Notes: generated by a model from the sequence alone, not told the origin. DNA of 64,000 bases from Rhizobium sophorae (GCF_013087515.1 NZ_JABFCN010000011.1:20646-84645); one strand, 5' to 3'; positions 16,831-26,089 are shown, counted from the first letter of the stretch. Numbers and translations: made by a program.

Positions 16831-17682
16831 TCAGGCAGCGTCGACAGTCAGCTGCGTCTGCTCGCCCAGACCCTCGATACCAAGCTTGATCGTCTGCCCG
16901 GCCTTCAGGAAGAGCGGCGGCTTCATGCCGAGACCTACGCCCGGCGGCGTGCCCGTCGAGATGATATCGCCTGGCTGCAGGCTCATGAACTGCGAGATAT
17001 AGTGAACGAGGAAGGAGACGCCGAAAATCATCGTCTTCGTCGAGCCGTTCTGGCGCATCGTGCCGTCGACGGAGAGCCACATCTTCAGGTCCTGGGGATC
17101 GGCGATCTCGTCGCGCGTCACCATCCAGGGGCCGATCGGGCCGAAGCTGTCAGCCGACTTACCCTTTGTCCACTGTCCGCCTCGCTCGGCCTGGAATTCG
17201 CGCTCCGAAACGTCGTTGATCAGGCAATAGCCGGCGACATGCTTCATTGCGTCGGCTTCTGTGACATAACGGGCTTCGTCTCCGATGACGATGCCGAGCT
17301 CGACTTCCCAATCGGTCTTCCTCGATTTGCGCGGAATGATCACATTATCATTCGGCCCGGTGATGGCGCTGGTCGCCTTCATGAACAGGATCGGTTCTTC
17401 GGGAATGGCCGCGCCGGTCTCGGCGGCGTGGTCAGCATAGTTCAGGCCGACGCAGATGAACTTGCCGGTGCGCGAAACGCAGGGGCCGAGACGGCCGAGT
17501 TCTGCAACGACGGGCAGGCTCCCGACATCGATCGTGGCGATTTTTGCCAGGCCGGCGGCCGTCAGGCTCTCACCGGCAATGTCGTCCACCTGGCCGCTCA
17601 GATCCCTGATCTTGCCGTTGTTGTCGAGAATGCCGGGCTTTTCGGCGCCGCGCTGACCGTATCTCAGAAGCTTCATATCCAT
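16831..17682 (-). CDS. Fumarylacetoacetase-family hydrolase, 2,4-diketo-3-deoxy-L-fuconate hydrolase-like
   Basis: A 283-residue FAH-fold enzyme. The core has FICVGLNYADHAAE, the metal-binding acidic pair in DWEVELGIVIG, and SADSFGPIGPW plus GDIISTGTPPGVG. FAH enzymes split or hydrolyse acyl-pyruvates, and this subgroup includes the hydrolase that cleaves 2,4-diketo-3-deoxy-L-fuconate to pyruvate and L-lactate. It is the last gene of the leftward operon, 22 bases after the SDR that would make that diketo acid. Start is ATG 17682 or ATG 17676; family members usually begin MKLLRYG. Confidence 0.83.
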   Translation of the reverse strand: MDMKLLRYGQRGAEKPGILDNNGKIRDLSGQVDDIAGESLTAAGLAKIATIDVGSLPVVAELGRLGPCVSRTGKFICVGLNYADHAAETGAAIPEEPILFMKATSAITGPNDNVIIPRKSRKTDWEVELGIVIGDEARYVTEADAMKHVAGYCLINDVSEREFQAERGGQWTKGKSADSFGPIGPWMVTRDEIADPQDLKMWLSVDGTMRQNGSTKTMIFGVSFLVHYISQFMSLQPGDIISTGTPPGVGLGMKPPLFLKAGQTIKLGIEGLGEQTQLTVDAA

Positions 17683-17704
17683 TGTCCGTTTGTAGGGTTT
17701 GACT

Positions 17705-18448
17705 TCAGGCGTTCGCCCAGCCACCATCGATGACGATGGCATTGCCGGTCATGAAGGCCGATTCCTTGCTGGCGAGATAGACGGCCAACTCGGCGACTTC
17801 CTCGGGCGTCCCAAGGCGCCCCATCGGCTGGCGGGCGATGAAGCCTGCCCGCGCCTGGTCATAGTCCCCGAGCGCCCGCATGCGATCCTGCAGCGAAGGA
17901 CTTTCGACGGTACCGGGGCAGATGGCATTGGCGCGGATGCCCTGCGCGACATAATCGAGCGCCACCGACTTCGTCAGCCCGATCACCGCCGCCTTCGTCG
18001 TGCCGTAGATAAAGCGGTTGGGTGCGGCGATCACCGTCGAAGCGACAGACGCCATGTTGACGATTGAGCCGCCACCGCCGGCGATCATGCCGGGCAGGAA
18101 GGCGCGGATCATGCGGTACATGGCGCGGATGTTCAGGTTGACGGAAAAATCGAAGGCGTCCTCGTCGCATTCGAGGATCGAACCGTGGTGGACGAAGCCA
18201 GCGCAGTTGAAGAGGATATCCGGCGCATCGATTTCCTCGGCGAAGGCGCTGATCTCCGCCGGGTTCAGCACATCGAGCTTGCGCGCGGTAACGCCCGCCT
18301 GATCGCGCAGCGTATCGAGCTTTGCAGCATCGATATCGGTTGCGCAGACGCGGGCACCTTCACGCAAAAAGGCCAGCGCGGTGGCGCGCCCCATCCCCTG
18401 TCCGGCTGCCGTCACGACAGCGGATTTTCCCTCAAGTCTTCCAGTCAT
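17705..18448 (-). CDS. Short-chain dehydrogenase, 2-keto-3-deoxy-L-fuconate dehydrogenase-like
   Basis: A 247-residue SDR. The cofactor loop is [14 protein letters not shown] follows, the catalytic Ser lies in NMASVAS and the YGTTK pair is in place. The segment [20 protein letters not shown] closely follows the DHRS6/BDH2 pattern, the SDR branch that also holds bacterial 2-keto-3-deoxy-L-fuconate 4-dehydrogenase. Its neighbours (FAH hydrolase downstream, D-hydroxyacid dehydrogenase upstream) fit that step. A 3-hydroxybutyrate or other hydroxy-keto acid role remains possible. Confidence 0.83.
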   Translation of the reverse strand: MTGRLEGKSAVVTAAGQGMGRATALAFLREGARVCATDIDAAKLDTLRDQAGVTARKLDVLNPAEISAFAEEIDAPDILFNCAGFVHHGSILECDEDAFDFSVNLNIRAMYRMIRAFLPGMIAGGGGSIVNMASVASTVIAAPNRFIYGTTKAAVIGLTKSVALDYVAQGIRANAICPGTVESPSLQDRMRALGDYDQARAGFIARQPMGRLGTPEEVAELAVYLASKESAFMTGNAIVIDGGWANA

Positions 18449-18465
18449 GTGAGATCCTCAACAGA

Positions 18466-19185
18466 TTATTCGGATTGTTCTCCGGCCAGCCCGACACGGT
18501 TCGCGGCACCATGGAGGTGCGCTCGCATGGCATCGCGGGCTTTGTCGCCGTCGCCCGCTTCGATGGCATCGAGAATGCGTTGATGTTCGCCGAGGGTCAC
18601 CGCAGCAAGATCCTCGGAGCGCTGCTGGTTGCCTGACGCCAGGATGCTTTCGCGCACCCGCTCGGAAACGAAGGTCAGGAACTGGACCATGTAGAGATTG
18701 CCGGTCGCCGCGGCGACAGTCTTATGGAATTCGAGATCGGTCTTTAGCCACATGACGCTGCCGTATGGCGCGTCACGCATCGTCACCAGCGCATCCTTCA
18801 TCGTCATCAGGTCGTCCCCCGTCCGGCGCTTGGCGGCAAGTGCTGCCGCCTCGACTTCAAGGATGCCGCGCAGCTCGAACAGCGACTGGAAAGCCGCAGC
18901 CTGCTGCAAGGCTTCGTAGTCGATCGTCAGCGTTGTGGCATTCGGCTGGTCGGCGACGAAGGCGCCGCGGCCCTGCTGCGACCAGATCCGGCCCTCGGAC
19001 CGCAGCCGTGCGATCGCCTCGCGCACGACGTTGCGGCTGACACCGAAGGTCTGCGCGAGCTGCTGTTCGGTCGGCAGCTGATCACCCGGCATCAGGCGTC
19101 CCTGCGCGATTTCGCGCGAGATCGAGCTAGCGACCAGCGTCGACAGATGCGGGCCCCGATTGACCTTGTCGAGTTTCAGCGTCAT
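18466..19185 (-). CDS. GntR-family regulator, FadR subfamily
   Basis: A 239-residue regulator with an N-terminal winged helix (LPTEQQLAQTFGVSRNVVREAI at about 37-58) and an FCD domain (LKTDLEFHKTVAAATGN carries the Asp/His metal-site pattern). It sits inside the catabolic operon, 4 bases after the FAD-linked enzyme and 17 bases before the SDR, so it is co-expressed with its likely targets. It is one of two candidates for the TTGTACGACAA regulon. Being within an operon that has a variant site argues for autoregulation. Confidence 0.87.
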   Translation of the reverse strand: MTLKLDKVNRGPHLSTLVASSISREIAQGRLMPGDQLPTEQQLAQTFGVSRNVVREAIARLRSEGRIWSQQGRGAFVADQPNATTLTIDYEALQQAAAFQSLFELRGILEVEAAALAAKRRTGDDLMTMKDALVTMRDAPYGSVMWLKTDLEFHKTVAAATGNLYMVQFLTFVSERVRESILASGNQQRSEDLAAVTLGEHQRILDAIEAGDGDKARDAMRAHLHGAANRVGLAGEQSE

Positions 19186-19188
19186 TCC

Positions 19189-20634
19189 CTACCCCTCTGC
19201 CATGCCATCTGCGCTTGCCAGTATCCGACCCTCGCTCAAAAGATGCCTCGGGTCGAATGCATCCTTGATCCGGCGCGAAAGCTCCAGCGTCAAGGGGTCG
19301 GCGCGTTTCAGAAACGCCTCCTGCTTGACGCGGCCGATCCCATGTTCGGCACTGATCGAGCCGCCATGCTTGTCGACGATGTCGAAGATCACCTCTTCGG
19401 CGGCATGAAACAGGCTGTCGAACTGGTCGACCGGCATGCCGGCCGGCGGGACGATATTCAGATGAATATTGCCGTCGCCAACGTGACCATAAGTGACCGC
19501 GATTGCCTCGGGGTGTTTCTGCGATAGCGCATTGAGCGTGTCGCTGACGAAGGCGGCGAGGCTCGATATCGATACCGAGACATCGGTCCTGAGATATCGC
19601 CCACCGCGGCCCTGAGCCTCGACCATCATCTCGCGCAGCAACCAGAGCCGGTCGCCCTGCGCCTTGCTGCTGGCAATCACGCCGTCTAGAACCAGATCGG
19701 CGGCATCGCCGAGAAATCCTTCGAGCAAGGCGCGAAGATCGACGCGTCCGGCAGCCGAAGCTTCGATTAGTACATAGACGGGATAGGCTTTGCTCAGAGG
19801 GTCTGGAAGATCGTCGCGGGCATCAATAGCGATCTCGATGCCGCCGCGCAGGATAAGCTCGAATGCCGTCAGCAGGTCGCTGCACTGGCGGCGCGCCCGC
19901 GCATAAAGCTGCATGGCATCATCCACCGAGGCGAGCCCGACCAGCGCCGTTTCCACCTGTTCCGGCTTCGGAAACACCTTGAGCGCCACGGCGGTGATGA
20001 TGCCGAGCGTGCCTTCGCTGCCGATGAAAAGCTGTTTCAGGTCATAGCCGCGGTTATCCTTGCGCAGCGTGCGTAGACCGTTCCAGATCCGTCCGTCGGC
20101 AAGCACGACCTCGAGGCCGAGCACCAGGTCGCGGGTCATGCCGTAGCGCAGCACGTTGAAACCGCCGGCATTGGTCGAGACGTTGCCGCCGATCCTGCAG
20201 GTACCCTGCGCGCCGAAAGTGATCGGCAGGATACAGTCGGCCGCTTCCGCATGGCGCTTTGCATCTTCGAGAATACAGCCGGCCTCGACGACCATGGCAA
20301 AATCGATCGGATTGACGGAGCGCACCTTGTTCATCCGCTCAAACGAGACCACAACCTCGCCGCCCGGGTAGCTCGGCACCGCGGCGCCGACGAGACCAGT
20401 GAGGCCGCCCTGCGGAACGACATGGATCTTCTGCTCGTGGCAAAACGCCATCAACCGGCTGAGCTCGTCTGCCGAACGCGGCCTCGCAACTGCCAGCGGG
20501 CGGCCGTAATGCTCTCCCGACCAGTCGCGGCTGTAGCGCTCCAGCGCCTCGCCTTCCGTCAGGAGCAGGTCCGCCGGCATTGCGGCAGAGAGGGCTGCAA
20601 GCGCTCTTTCCTGAAGGGGCGGGAAGGCATTCAT
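19189..20634 (-). CDS. FAD-linked D-2-hydroxyacid dehydrogenase (D-lactate dehydrogenase / GlcD type)
   Basis: A 481-residue flavoenzyme. The N-terminal FAD-binding type 4 domain shows VPQGGLTGLVGAAVP (about 73-87) and GGNVSTNAGGFNVLRYG. The C-terminal FAD-oxidase domain has YGHVGDGNIHLN and the end motif SAEHGIGRVK. The family oxidises D-lactate, D-2-hydroxyglutarate or glycolate and passes electrons to quinone or flavoprotein. It heads the leftward operon. With LarA in the same region, D-lactate made by racemisation is the natural substrate guess; D-2-hydroxyglutarate is the main alternative. Confidence 0.84.
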   Translation of the reverse strand: MNAFPPLQERALAALSAAMPADLLLTEGEALERYSRDWSGEHYGRPLAVARPRSADELSRLMAFCHEQKIHVVPQGGLTGLVGAAVPSYPGGEVVVSFERMNKVRSVNPIDFAMVVEAGCILEDAKRHAEAADCILPITFGAQGTCRIGGNVSTNAGGFNVLRYGMTRDLVLGLEVVLADGRIWNGLRTLRKDNRGYDLKQLFIGSEGTLGIITAVALKVFPKPEQVETALVGLASVDDAMQLYARARRQCSDLLTAFELILRGGIEIAIDARDDLPDPLSKAYPVYVLIEASAAGRVDLRALLEGFLGDAADLVLDGVIASSKAQGDRLWLLREMMVEAQGRGGRYLRTDVSVSISSLAAFVSDTLNALSQKHPEAIAVTYGHVGDGNIHLNIVPPAGMPVDQFDSLFHAAEEVIFDIVDKHGGSISAEHGIGRVKQEAFLKRADPLTLELSRRIKDAFDPRHLLSEGRILASADGMAEG

Positions 20635-20688
20635 TCTGTTGCTCCGGTTAGGCGGGAAAACATCTGGACAACTGGGTCACTTACATGG

Positions 20689-20699
20689 TTATCATACAA
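20689..20699. promoter_or_regulatory. Variant GntR-type operator, site 2
   Basis: TTATCATACAA, read on the minus strand as TTGTATGATAA, matches TTGTACGACAA at 9 of 11 positions. It lies 55 bases before the start of the FAD-linked dehydrogenase and 97 before glyoxalase, in their divergent promoter region, the right place to bring both under the shared regulator. Confidence 0.5.
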
Positions 20700-20795
20700 C
20701 ACTGGTCTCGAACATCAAGTGCGGCGATCTTTTCCAATGCTCGCCTTTCGCTAAAAACCAGTGTAAAAACGATAACTTGCAGGAGGATCCATATT

Positions 20796-21209
20796 ATGAC
20801 CGCAGCGTCCGGCCAATTTCGAAATATGCACACCATGATCCGCGTATTCGACCTCGACAGGTCGATCAAGTTCTACACCGAAATGCTCGGCATGACGCTT
20901 CTCCGCAGGGATGATTATCCGGGCGGAAAGTTCACCAATGCCTTCGTTGGTTACGGTCCCGAGGAGACGGACACCGTCATCGAGCTGACCTACAACTGGG
21001 GCCGCGAGGAACCTTATGAACTCGGCACGGGATTCGGCCATCTGGCACTCGGCGTCAACGACATCTACGCCGTCTGCGCCGCGCTCGAGAAGCAAGGTGC
21101 CAAGATCCCGCGCCCGCCAGGCCCGATGCAGCACGGCACTACGCATATCGCCTTCGTCGAAGATCCGGATGGCTACAAGATCGAGCTGATCGGTCTGGAC
21201 ACAATGTGA
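20796..21209 (+). CDS. gloA: Lactoylglutathione lyase (glyoxalase I)
   Basis: A 137-residue VOC-fold metalloenzyme that converts the methylglyoxal-glutathione hemithioacetal to S-D-lactoylglutathione. The metal ligands can be placed: His in NMHTMIRV, Glu in TVIELTYN, His in GFGHLALGV and the final Glu in GYKIELIGL. Length is normal. ATG 20796 follows AGGAGGATCC with good spacing. It is a single gene, divergent from the D-hydroxyacid dehydrogenase operon and ended by a clear terminator. The glyoxalase route yields D-lactate, the presumed substrate of that dehydrogenase. Confidence 0.9.
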   Translation: MTAASGQFRNMHTMIRVFDLDRSIKFYTEMLGMTLLRRDDYPGGKFTNAFVGYGPEETDTVIELTYNWGREEPYELGTGFGHLALGVNDIYAVCAALEKQGAKIPRPPGPMQHGTTHIAFVEDPDGYKIELIGLDTM

Positions 21210-21227
21210 CGGTCGCTTCGTCTTCCG

Positions 21228-21257
21228 AAGGCCGCGCTGCAATACGCGGCCTTTTTT
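21228..21257 (+). terminator. Intrinsic terminator after glyoxalase gene
   Basis: A perfect 9-bp stem AAGGCCGCG / CGCGGCCTT (21228-21236, 21245-21253) with an 8-base loop is followed by a T run. It also separates glyoxalase from the convergent ABC operon. Confidence 0.85.
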
Positions 21258-21286
21258 GTTTGCTGGTGCCGTCTGCGCGCGGCCCA

Positions 21287-22255
21287 TCATTTGATGATCG
21301 CAATCTTGCTGCGGTCAATGGTGATGGCGACGGCGAGGATCAGCACCGAGCCGAAGACGACGTTTTCGGCGAAGATGTTGATGCCGATGAAGGTCATGCC
21401 GATGCGCACGATCGAGATGATCAGCGCACCGACCGCCGTGCGGGCGACACCGCCGAGACCGCCGGTGATGGCAGTACCGCCGACGATGACGGCGGCGATT
21501 GCCGGCAGCAGCAGCTGATTGGCAAGATTGGGCGAGCCGCTCGACAGACGCGCAGCCAGGATGACCCCGGCAATTGCGGCCAGCATGCCGGAGATCGCAA
21601 AGGCGACGATCTTCGTGCGTTCGACATTGATGCCCGCGGCGATCGCCGCCGGTTCACCGGCGCCGATTGCCAGGCTATGACGGCCGAAGCGCGTGTATCT
21701 GAGGCCGAAAAAGGCGAGGATCCCAATGATCGCGGCAATCCAGATGACGGTCGGCAACCCGGCAAACGTCCCGTTGATCCAGGCGGTGTTTTCGCGTCCG
21801 CCCTCCTCGATGGTGATCGCCCGGCCGGCAGCGGCCCACAATGCGATACCGGCCACGACGCCGCCCGTCGCCAGCGTCGCCACGAAGGACGGCACCTTGA
21901 GGCGGACATGGACATAGCCACTCAGCGCCCCGAAAATGAGACCCGACAGGATTGCCACGGGAAAGGCCAGCATGCCGATCTGCGGCAGAAGCTGTGCCAG
22001 GATGACGCTCGACAGCGACGCCACCGACTGGATTGACAGATCGATGCCGCCGATCAGGATGACGAAGGTGACACCAGCCGCCAGGATGAAAAGCACGGCG
22101 GTATTGGAGAGAAGAAGTAGCAGCGTGTCTCCGGTCAGGAAGCCCGGTGCCGCAAGTTCGATGATCAGCACCAGCACCACCAGCAAGGCAGGAGGTATCG
22201 CCCCTTTCATCCAGCCCGCGGCGAGGAGAGATTTCATGTTGTTGAGGCTTGTCAT
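21287..22255 (-). CDS. CUT2 ABC permease (RbsC type), second permease of the operon
   Basis: A 322-residue inner-membrane protein with about ten hydrophobic segments. ILIGGIDLSIQSVASLSSV is the typical CUT2 permease segment, and the GGTAITGGLGGVARTAVGALII loop near the end contacts the ATPase. The ATG at 22255 follows GAGGAGAGCGTC; a longer frame adds 31 residues with no family resemblance. It is the last gene of the operon, after the ATPase, so the system has two distinct permeases (the other at 23774-24814), suggesting a heterodimeric pore. Confidence 0.85.
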   Translation of the reverse strand: MTSLNNMKSLLAAGWMKGAIPPALLVVLVLIIELAAPGFLTGDTLLLLLSNTAVLFILAAGVTFVILIGGIDLSIQSVASLSSVILAQLLPQIGMLAFPVAILSGLIFGALSGYVHVRLKVPSFVATLATGGVVAGIALWAAAGRAITIEEGGRENTAWINGTFAGLPTVIWIAAIIGILAFFGLRYTRFGRHSLAIGAGEPAAIAAGINVERTKIVAFAISGMLAAIAGVILAARLSSGSPNLANQLLLPAIAAVIVGGTAITGGLGGVARTAVGALIISIVRIGMTFIGINIFAENVVFGSVLILAVAITIDRSKIAIIK

Positions 22256-22265
22256 GACGCTCTCC

Positions 22266-23768
22266 TCACACCATTGCCCGAACGAGATCGACCTGATCCG
22301 GTTTGTTTCCCGGCGCAGCATCGAAATGGGCAGTAACGGCGCCGTCACGCATCACCAGCACGCGATGCGACAGGCCGATCGTTTCCTCAAGCGTATCGGA
22401 AATCAGCAGGATCGCGACACCCTGCGATGAGAGGTCACGGACCAGCTCGTAGACTTCTTCCTTGGCCCCGACATCGAGCCCGCGCGTCGGGTGATCGAGG
22501 ATCAGGATCCGCGATCCCGCCGTCATCCAGCGCGCCAGGACCACCTTCTGCTGGTTGCCGCCGGAGAGCTTCCGGCAGGCGATATCAGGTCCCGGCGCCT
22601 TGATACGCAGGCGCTTGATCCAGTCGGCAGCCAGCTGCCGTTCACGGCGGTAGTTGATCGCGCCGCCGCGCATCACCGAGGATAGATCGGCGAGCGTGAT
22701 GTTTTCGGCGATCGACAGGAACATCACCAGCCCCTCGACGCGACGCTCGCGCGGGACGTAGCCAATGCTCTTGCGAACCGCCTGTTCCGGGGTACGGAAA
22801 TGCACCGCCTCGCCGTTGATCTTCAAGATTCCGCCGGTATGGGTCATGAAACCGCCGATCGTTCGCGTCACCTCTTCGCGGCCCGAGCCGACGACGCCGG
22901 CGATGCCGACGATCTCGCCCGCATGGATCTGCAGATCGACATCGTGAAAGGCGCCAGCGATCGCCAGCCTGCTGGCATCGACGACGATCTCGCTCTTCGG
23001 CGGCAACTGCTTGTCTTCCTTGTAATACGTCGATTGCAGGCCGCGACCGACCATGATCTCATGCAACTCGGGACCAGTGACGTCGGTTGCCAGATGCTCG
23101 GCCACCACCTGTCCGTCCTTCATCGTGTAGACGCGGTCGGAGATACGCAGCACTTCATCCAGCCGGTGCGAGACGAAGACGAAGCTTGCCCGCGATTTCA
23201 ACGAGCGGACGCGCTTGAACAACACGTCGATATCGCTGCCGCTCAAGACCGAGGTCGGCTCGTCGAGCAGGATCACGAGCGGTCGCGAGACGGCCTCCTC
23301 CAGCGTCAAAGCCTTGGCGAGTTCGACCATCTGGCGCGCGGCAAAGGTGAGTTCCGACGTCCGCGCGGTCACGTCGATATCGACGCCTATCTTGTCGAGC
23401 TGGCGCTTTGCCGCTGCTCTCATCGCTTTCCAGTCGACAATGCCGAAGCGGACGAATTGGCTTTCCTGGCCTAGATAGATGTTTTCGGCAACGGAGATGT
23501 TGAGCAGCAGCGACTGCTCCTGAAACACCATGCCGATGCCTTGGGCCGCACCATCGCGGGCATTACGCAGCTTCAACGGCTGGCCGTCGAGCTTGAGCGT
23601 TCCGCCATCGGGCTGATGCGTTCCCGCAAGAATGCGCATCAATGTCGATTTTCCGGCACCGTTTTCACCGATGAGGCCGACGACCTCGTTCGGCCTGATT
23701 TCAAGCGAGACGTTCTTCAATGCGTGAACGCCGGCGAAGGATTTGCAGATATCGTTGGCTGAAAACAT
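22266..23768 (-). CDS. CUT2 sugar ABC transporter ATP-binding protein (RbsA type)
   Basis: A 500-residue tandem ATPase. The N-terminal half has Walker A GENGAGKST (about 39-47) and Walker B LVILLDEPTSVLS. The C-terminal half has a degenerate Walker A, GVVGSGREE, and the signature LSGGNQQKVVLARWM, the usual asymmetric CUT2 layout. The ATG at 23768 is chosen; a GTG three codons earlier would overlap the preceding permease stop. It is flanked by one permease gene on each side. Confidence 0.87.
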   Translation of the reverse strand: MFSANDICKSFAGVHALKNVSLEIRPNEVVGLIGENGAGKSTLMRILAGTHQPDGGTLKLDGQPLKLRNARDGAAQGIGMVFQEQSLLLNISVAENIYLGQESQFVRFGIVDWKAMRAAAKRQLDKIGVDIDVTARTSELTFAARQMVELAKALTLEEAVSRPLVILLDEPTSVLSGSDIDVLFKRVRSLKSRASFVFVSHRLDEVLRISDRVYTMKDGQVVAEHLATDVTGPELHEIMVGRGLQSTYYKEDKQLPPKSEIVVDASRLAIAGAFHDVDLQIHAGEIVGIAGVVGSGREEVTRTIGGFMTHTGGILKINGEAVHFRTPEQAVRKSIGYVPRERRVEGLVMFLSIAENITLADLSSVMRGGAINYRRERQLAADWIKRLRIKAPGPDIACRKLSGGNQQKVVLARWMTAGSRILILDHPTRGLDVGAKEEVYELVRDLSSQGVAILLISDTLEETIGLSHRVLVMRDGAVTAHFDAAPGNKPDQVDLVRAMV

Positions 23769-23773
23769 GGCGG

Positions 23774-24814
23774 TCACTTCACGATCTGGAGGCGCAGGCG
23801 GTCGAGCGACAGCGCGACGGCGGCGATGATCATGAGGCCCTGCACAGTCTGCTGCACATAGGGCGAGACGCCGAGCAGGATCATGCCGTTGCTGAGAACT
23901 GTGACGATCAGCACGCCGACCAGCGTATTGACGACGCCGCCTTCACCGCCTGTCAGCGCCGTGCCGCCGACCACCACCGCGGTCACCGCTGCGAACAACC
24001 TACCGTCGGCGATGACGGCATCGGAGCGGCCGAGCTGGGCTGCGGCAAGGACGCCGGAAATGCCGAAGAAGAAACCGGCCAGGCCGAAGGCCATGATGCG
24101 TACACGGCGAAGATTGATGCCGGACAGTTCAGCGACGTCCTCACCACCGCCGATCGCGATGATGTGGCGGCCAAGGCGGGTGTAATATTGGACGGTGCAG
24201 GCGATCAGGAATGCCGCAAGCGCCACCCAGACGGCCAAGGGCAGTCCGAGAAAGCGGGCGAGCGCCAGATCGCGGATGGAGGGATCCATCAGGCGTACGG
24301 CGGAACCGCCCAGCATGTAGACAGAGATGCCGAGCCCTATGAACCAGACGCCGAGCGTCGCCATGAACGATGGTATTCTAAGATATGTCTGGATGATGCC
24401 GGTCGTGAGGCCCATTACAGTGCTGGCGGCGATCGCCGCGATGACCGCAAGCCAGCCATAGGCGTTGGCATTGGCATCATTGGTGGCGAGCAGGACAGTC
24501 ACCATCGCCGCGACCGAAAGCGAGCCTTCGACCGAGAGGTCGATGCTGCCGAGCAGGATGATGAAGGTCAGGCCCATGGCGAGCGTCAGCGGAACGGCGG
24601 CGGAATTGGCAACGCGCACGAGGTTGCGAGGCTCGATGAAATTGGGATTGGCGATAGTGATGAGAATGCAGAGGGCGATCAGCACCAGCGCCGGAGCGTA
24701 GGCGCGCAAACGCTTGAGATTCGGACCGCTGAACAGGCGGCTTCCAACAGTCGGCATGGCACCTGCCTGTTCGTTTTTCGTCATAGTCTTGATGTTTTCG
24801 GCATTGATGGTCAA
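23774..24814 (-). CDS. CUT2 ABC permease (RbsC type), first permease of the operon
   Basis: A 346-residue inner-membrane permease with hydrophobic helices from about residue 40. ILLGSIDLSVEGSLSVAAMV and GGTALTGGEGGVVNTLVGVLI are the family segments. The start looks like TTG at 24814 after GAGGTG; an ATG ten codons later has no clear ribosome-binding site. It differs from the permease at 21287-22255 along its length, so these are two subunits and not a recent duplicate. Confidence 0.85.
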   Translation of the reverse strand: MTINAENIKTMTKNEQAGAMPTVGSRLFSGPNLKRLRAYAPALVLIALCILITIANPNFIEPRNLVRVANSAAVPLTLAMGLTFIILLGSIDLSVEGSLSVAAMVTVLLATNDANANAYGWLAVIAAIAASTVMGLTTGIIQTYLRIPSFMATLGVWFIGLGISVYMLGGSAVRLMDPSIRDLALARFLGLPLAVWVALAAFLIACTVQYYTRLGRHIIAIGGGEDVAELSGINLRRVRIMAFGLAGFFFGISGVLAAAQLGRSDAVIADGRLFAAVTAVVVGGTALTGGEGGVVNTLVGVLIVTVLSNGMILLGVSPYVQQTVQGLMIIAAVALSLDRLRLQIVK

Positions 24815-24846
24815 CAGACGGCACCTCGTTGCGTCATCCGGAAAAG

Positions 24847-24872
24847 CTGGCAGGCGCCGCTACGCCTGCCAG
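24847..24872 (-). terminator. Hairpin after the CUT2 binding-protein gene
   Basis: A perfect 10-bp inverted repeat (24847-24856, 24863-24872) with a 6-base loop lies between the binding-protein stop and the permease start. No T run follows, so it is probably an mRNA-stabilising or attenuation hairpin. Confidence 0.55.
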
Positions 24873-24924
24873 CGAGGAGGCAGCCGCGGGAGGAGCCGCT
24901 GCTGCGCGGGAGACATGGTACTTG

Positions 24925-26004
24925 CTATGCGCGGATCGCGCCTGTCACACGACCCCAAAGATCGTTCCAGTCCAGCGTCGGATGCGAGTCGATGTTGGTC
25001 TTATAGTATTCCTCGACATTCTCCTTCGCGATCAGCACAGCCTTGCCGTAGAACTCGCGATGATCGGCCGGCTCCTTGGCGGGGTCGAACTTTTTCTGAA
25101 GAGCGGCGAGACCGATGGCGAGGCCCATGCCGCCCTGCCAGTATGGATCGGAGGTGACGGTGCAGGCGAATTCACCTTTGCGCACAGCATCGACCGCAGC
25201 CTTGATGCCGTCCACACCGACGACCGGCACTTGACCGGCAAGATTCTCGGCACGCAGCGCCTCAAGAGCCCCAGTACCCATGTCATCGTTAGCAGCCCAG
25301 ATGCCCTTCACGTCGTCGCCGAAGCGCGTCAGAAGATTACCCGTCAGATCGTAAGCCTCCGACGACTTCCAGTTGGCAACCTGGAAATCCAGAAGCTTGA
25401 TGTTGGTATTGGCGGCCAGCGCGTCTTCCAGGCCCTTCTTGCGCTCGATCGCCGCGGTGTTCGAGATCTGGCCGCCAAGCGCGATGATGCCGCCGGAGCC
25501 GCCGATGCTCTTGAAGAGGATTTCGGCAATCTGCTTGCCGCTCGAGACGCCGTCGAATTCGATATGCGATACGTAATTGGGATTGAAGTCCTTCGGGTGC
25601 AGATCTTTCGGCTTGTTCCATTGCGTGACGACATAGGCGCCAGCCTTGGCGCAGGCCTCGACGATCGGGCGCGCATCCGGAGTGTCGTTCGGGTCGGAGT
25701 TCAGCACCATGTTGCCGCCGGTCTTGGCGAGCATCGCCTTGATGTCGGCAATACCCTTTTCACTGTTGCCTTCGGAAACCAGCGTCACGTGATCGAGGCC
25801 GATCGCAGAGGCGAAGGCCTCGGCGCCGGTTTTCCAGACGGCGTGATAGGGGTTGGAGAGAGAGCGGATGGACGTGACAAGCGTCGGCTTGTCGGCTGCA
25901 AAGAGCTGCCTGGGCAGAGCGGCCACAGTTGCACCGGCTGCCACGGTTGCGAGAAATGATCTGCGGTTCATGCCGCCGAAACGCGAATTTATCTTATCAA
26001 TCAT
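24925..26004 (-). CDS. CUT2 sugar-binding protein with Tat-type signal
   Basis: A 359-residue periplasmic binding protein of the RbsB class. The N-terminus carries a twin-arginine export signal (NRRSFLATVAAGATVAALP at about 13-31), less usual than a Sec signal for this family. The mature part begins ADKPTLVTSIRSL and ends with the family layout WKTGAEAFA to IDSHPTLDWNDLWG. ATG 26004 follows GGGAGG. It heads the leftward operon binding protein-permease-ATPase-permease. An exact TTGTACGACAA operator is 86 bases upstream. The substrate is probably the sugar that induces this regulon. Confidence 0.87.
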   Translation of the reverse strand: MIDKINSRFGGMNRRSFLATVAAGATVAALPRQLFAADKPTLVTSIRSLSNPYHAVWKTGAEAFASAIGLDHVTLVSEGNSEKGIADIKAMLAKTGGNMVLNSDPNDTPDARPIVEACAKAGAYVVTQWNKPKDLHPKDFNPNYVSHIEFDGVSSGKQIAEILFKSIGGSGGIIALGGQISNTAAIERKKGLEDALAANTNIKLLDFQVANWKSSEAYDLTGNLLTRFGDDVKGIWAANDDMGTGALEALRAENLAGQVPVVGVDGIKAAVDAVRKGEFACTVTSDPYWQGGMGLAIGLAALQKKFDPAKEPADHREFYGKAVLIAKENVEEYYKTNIDSHPTLDWNDLWGRVTGAIRA

Positions 26005-26089
26005 TCGAAAACCTCCCGTTGAATGACGAAGATAGCGATGCCGTCCTTCTTCCCCGGCACATCTATCTGAAGCGACATCGTCCTACCAT

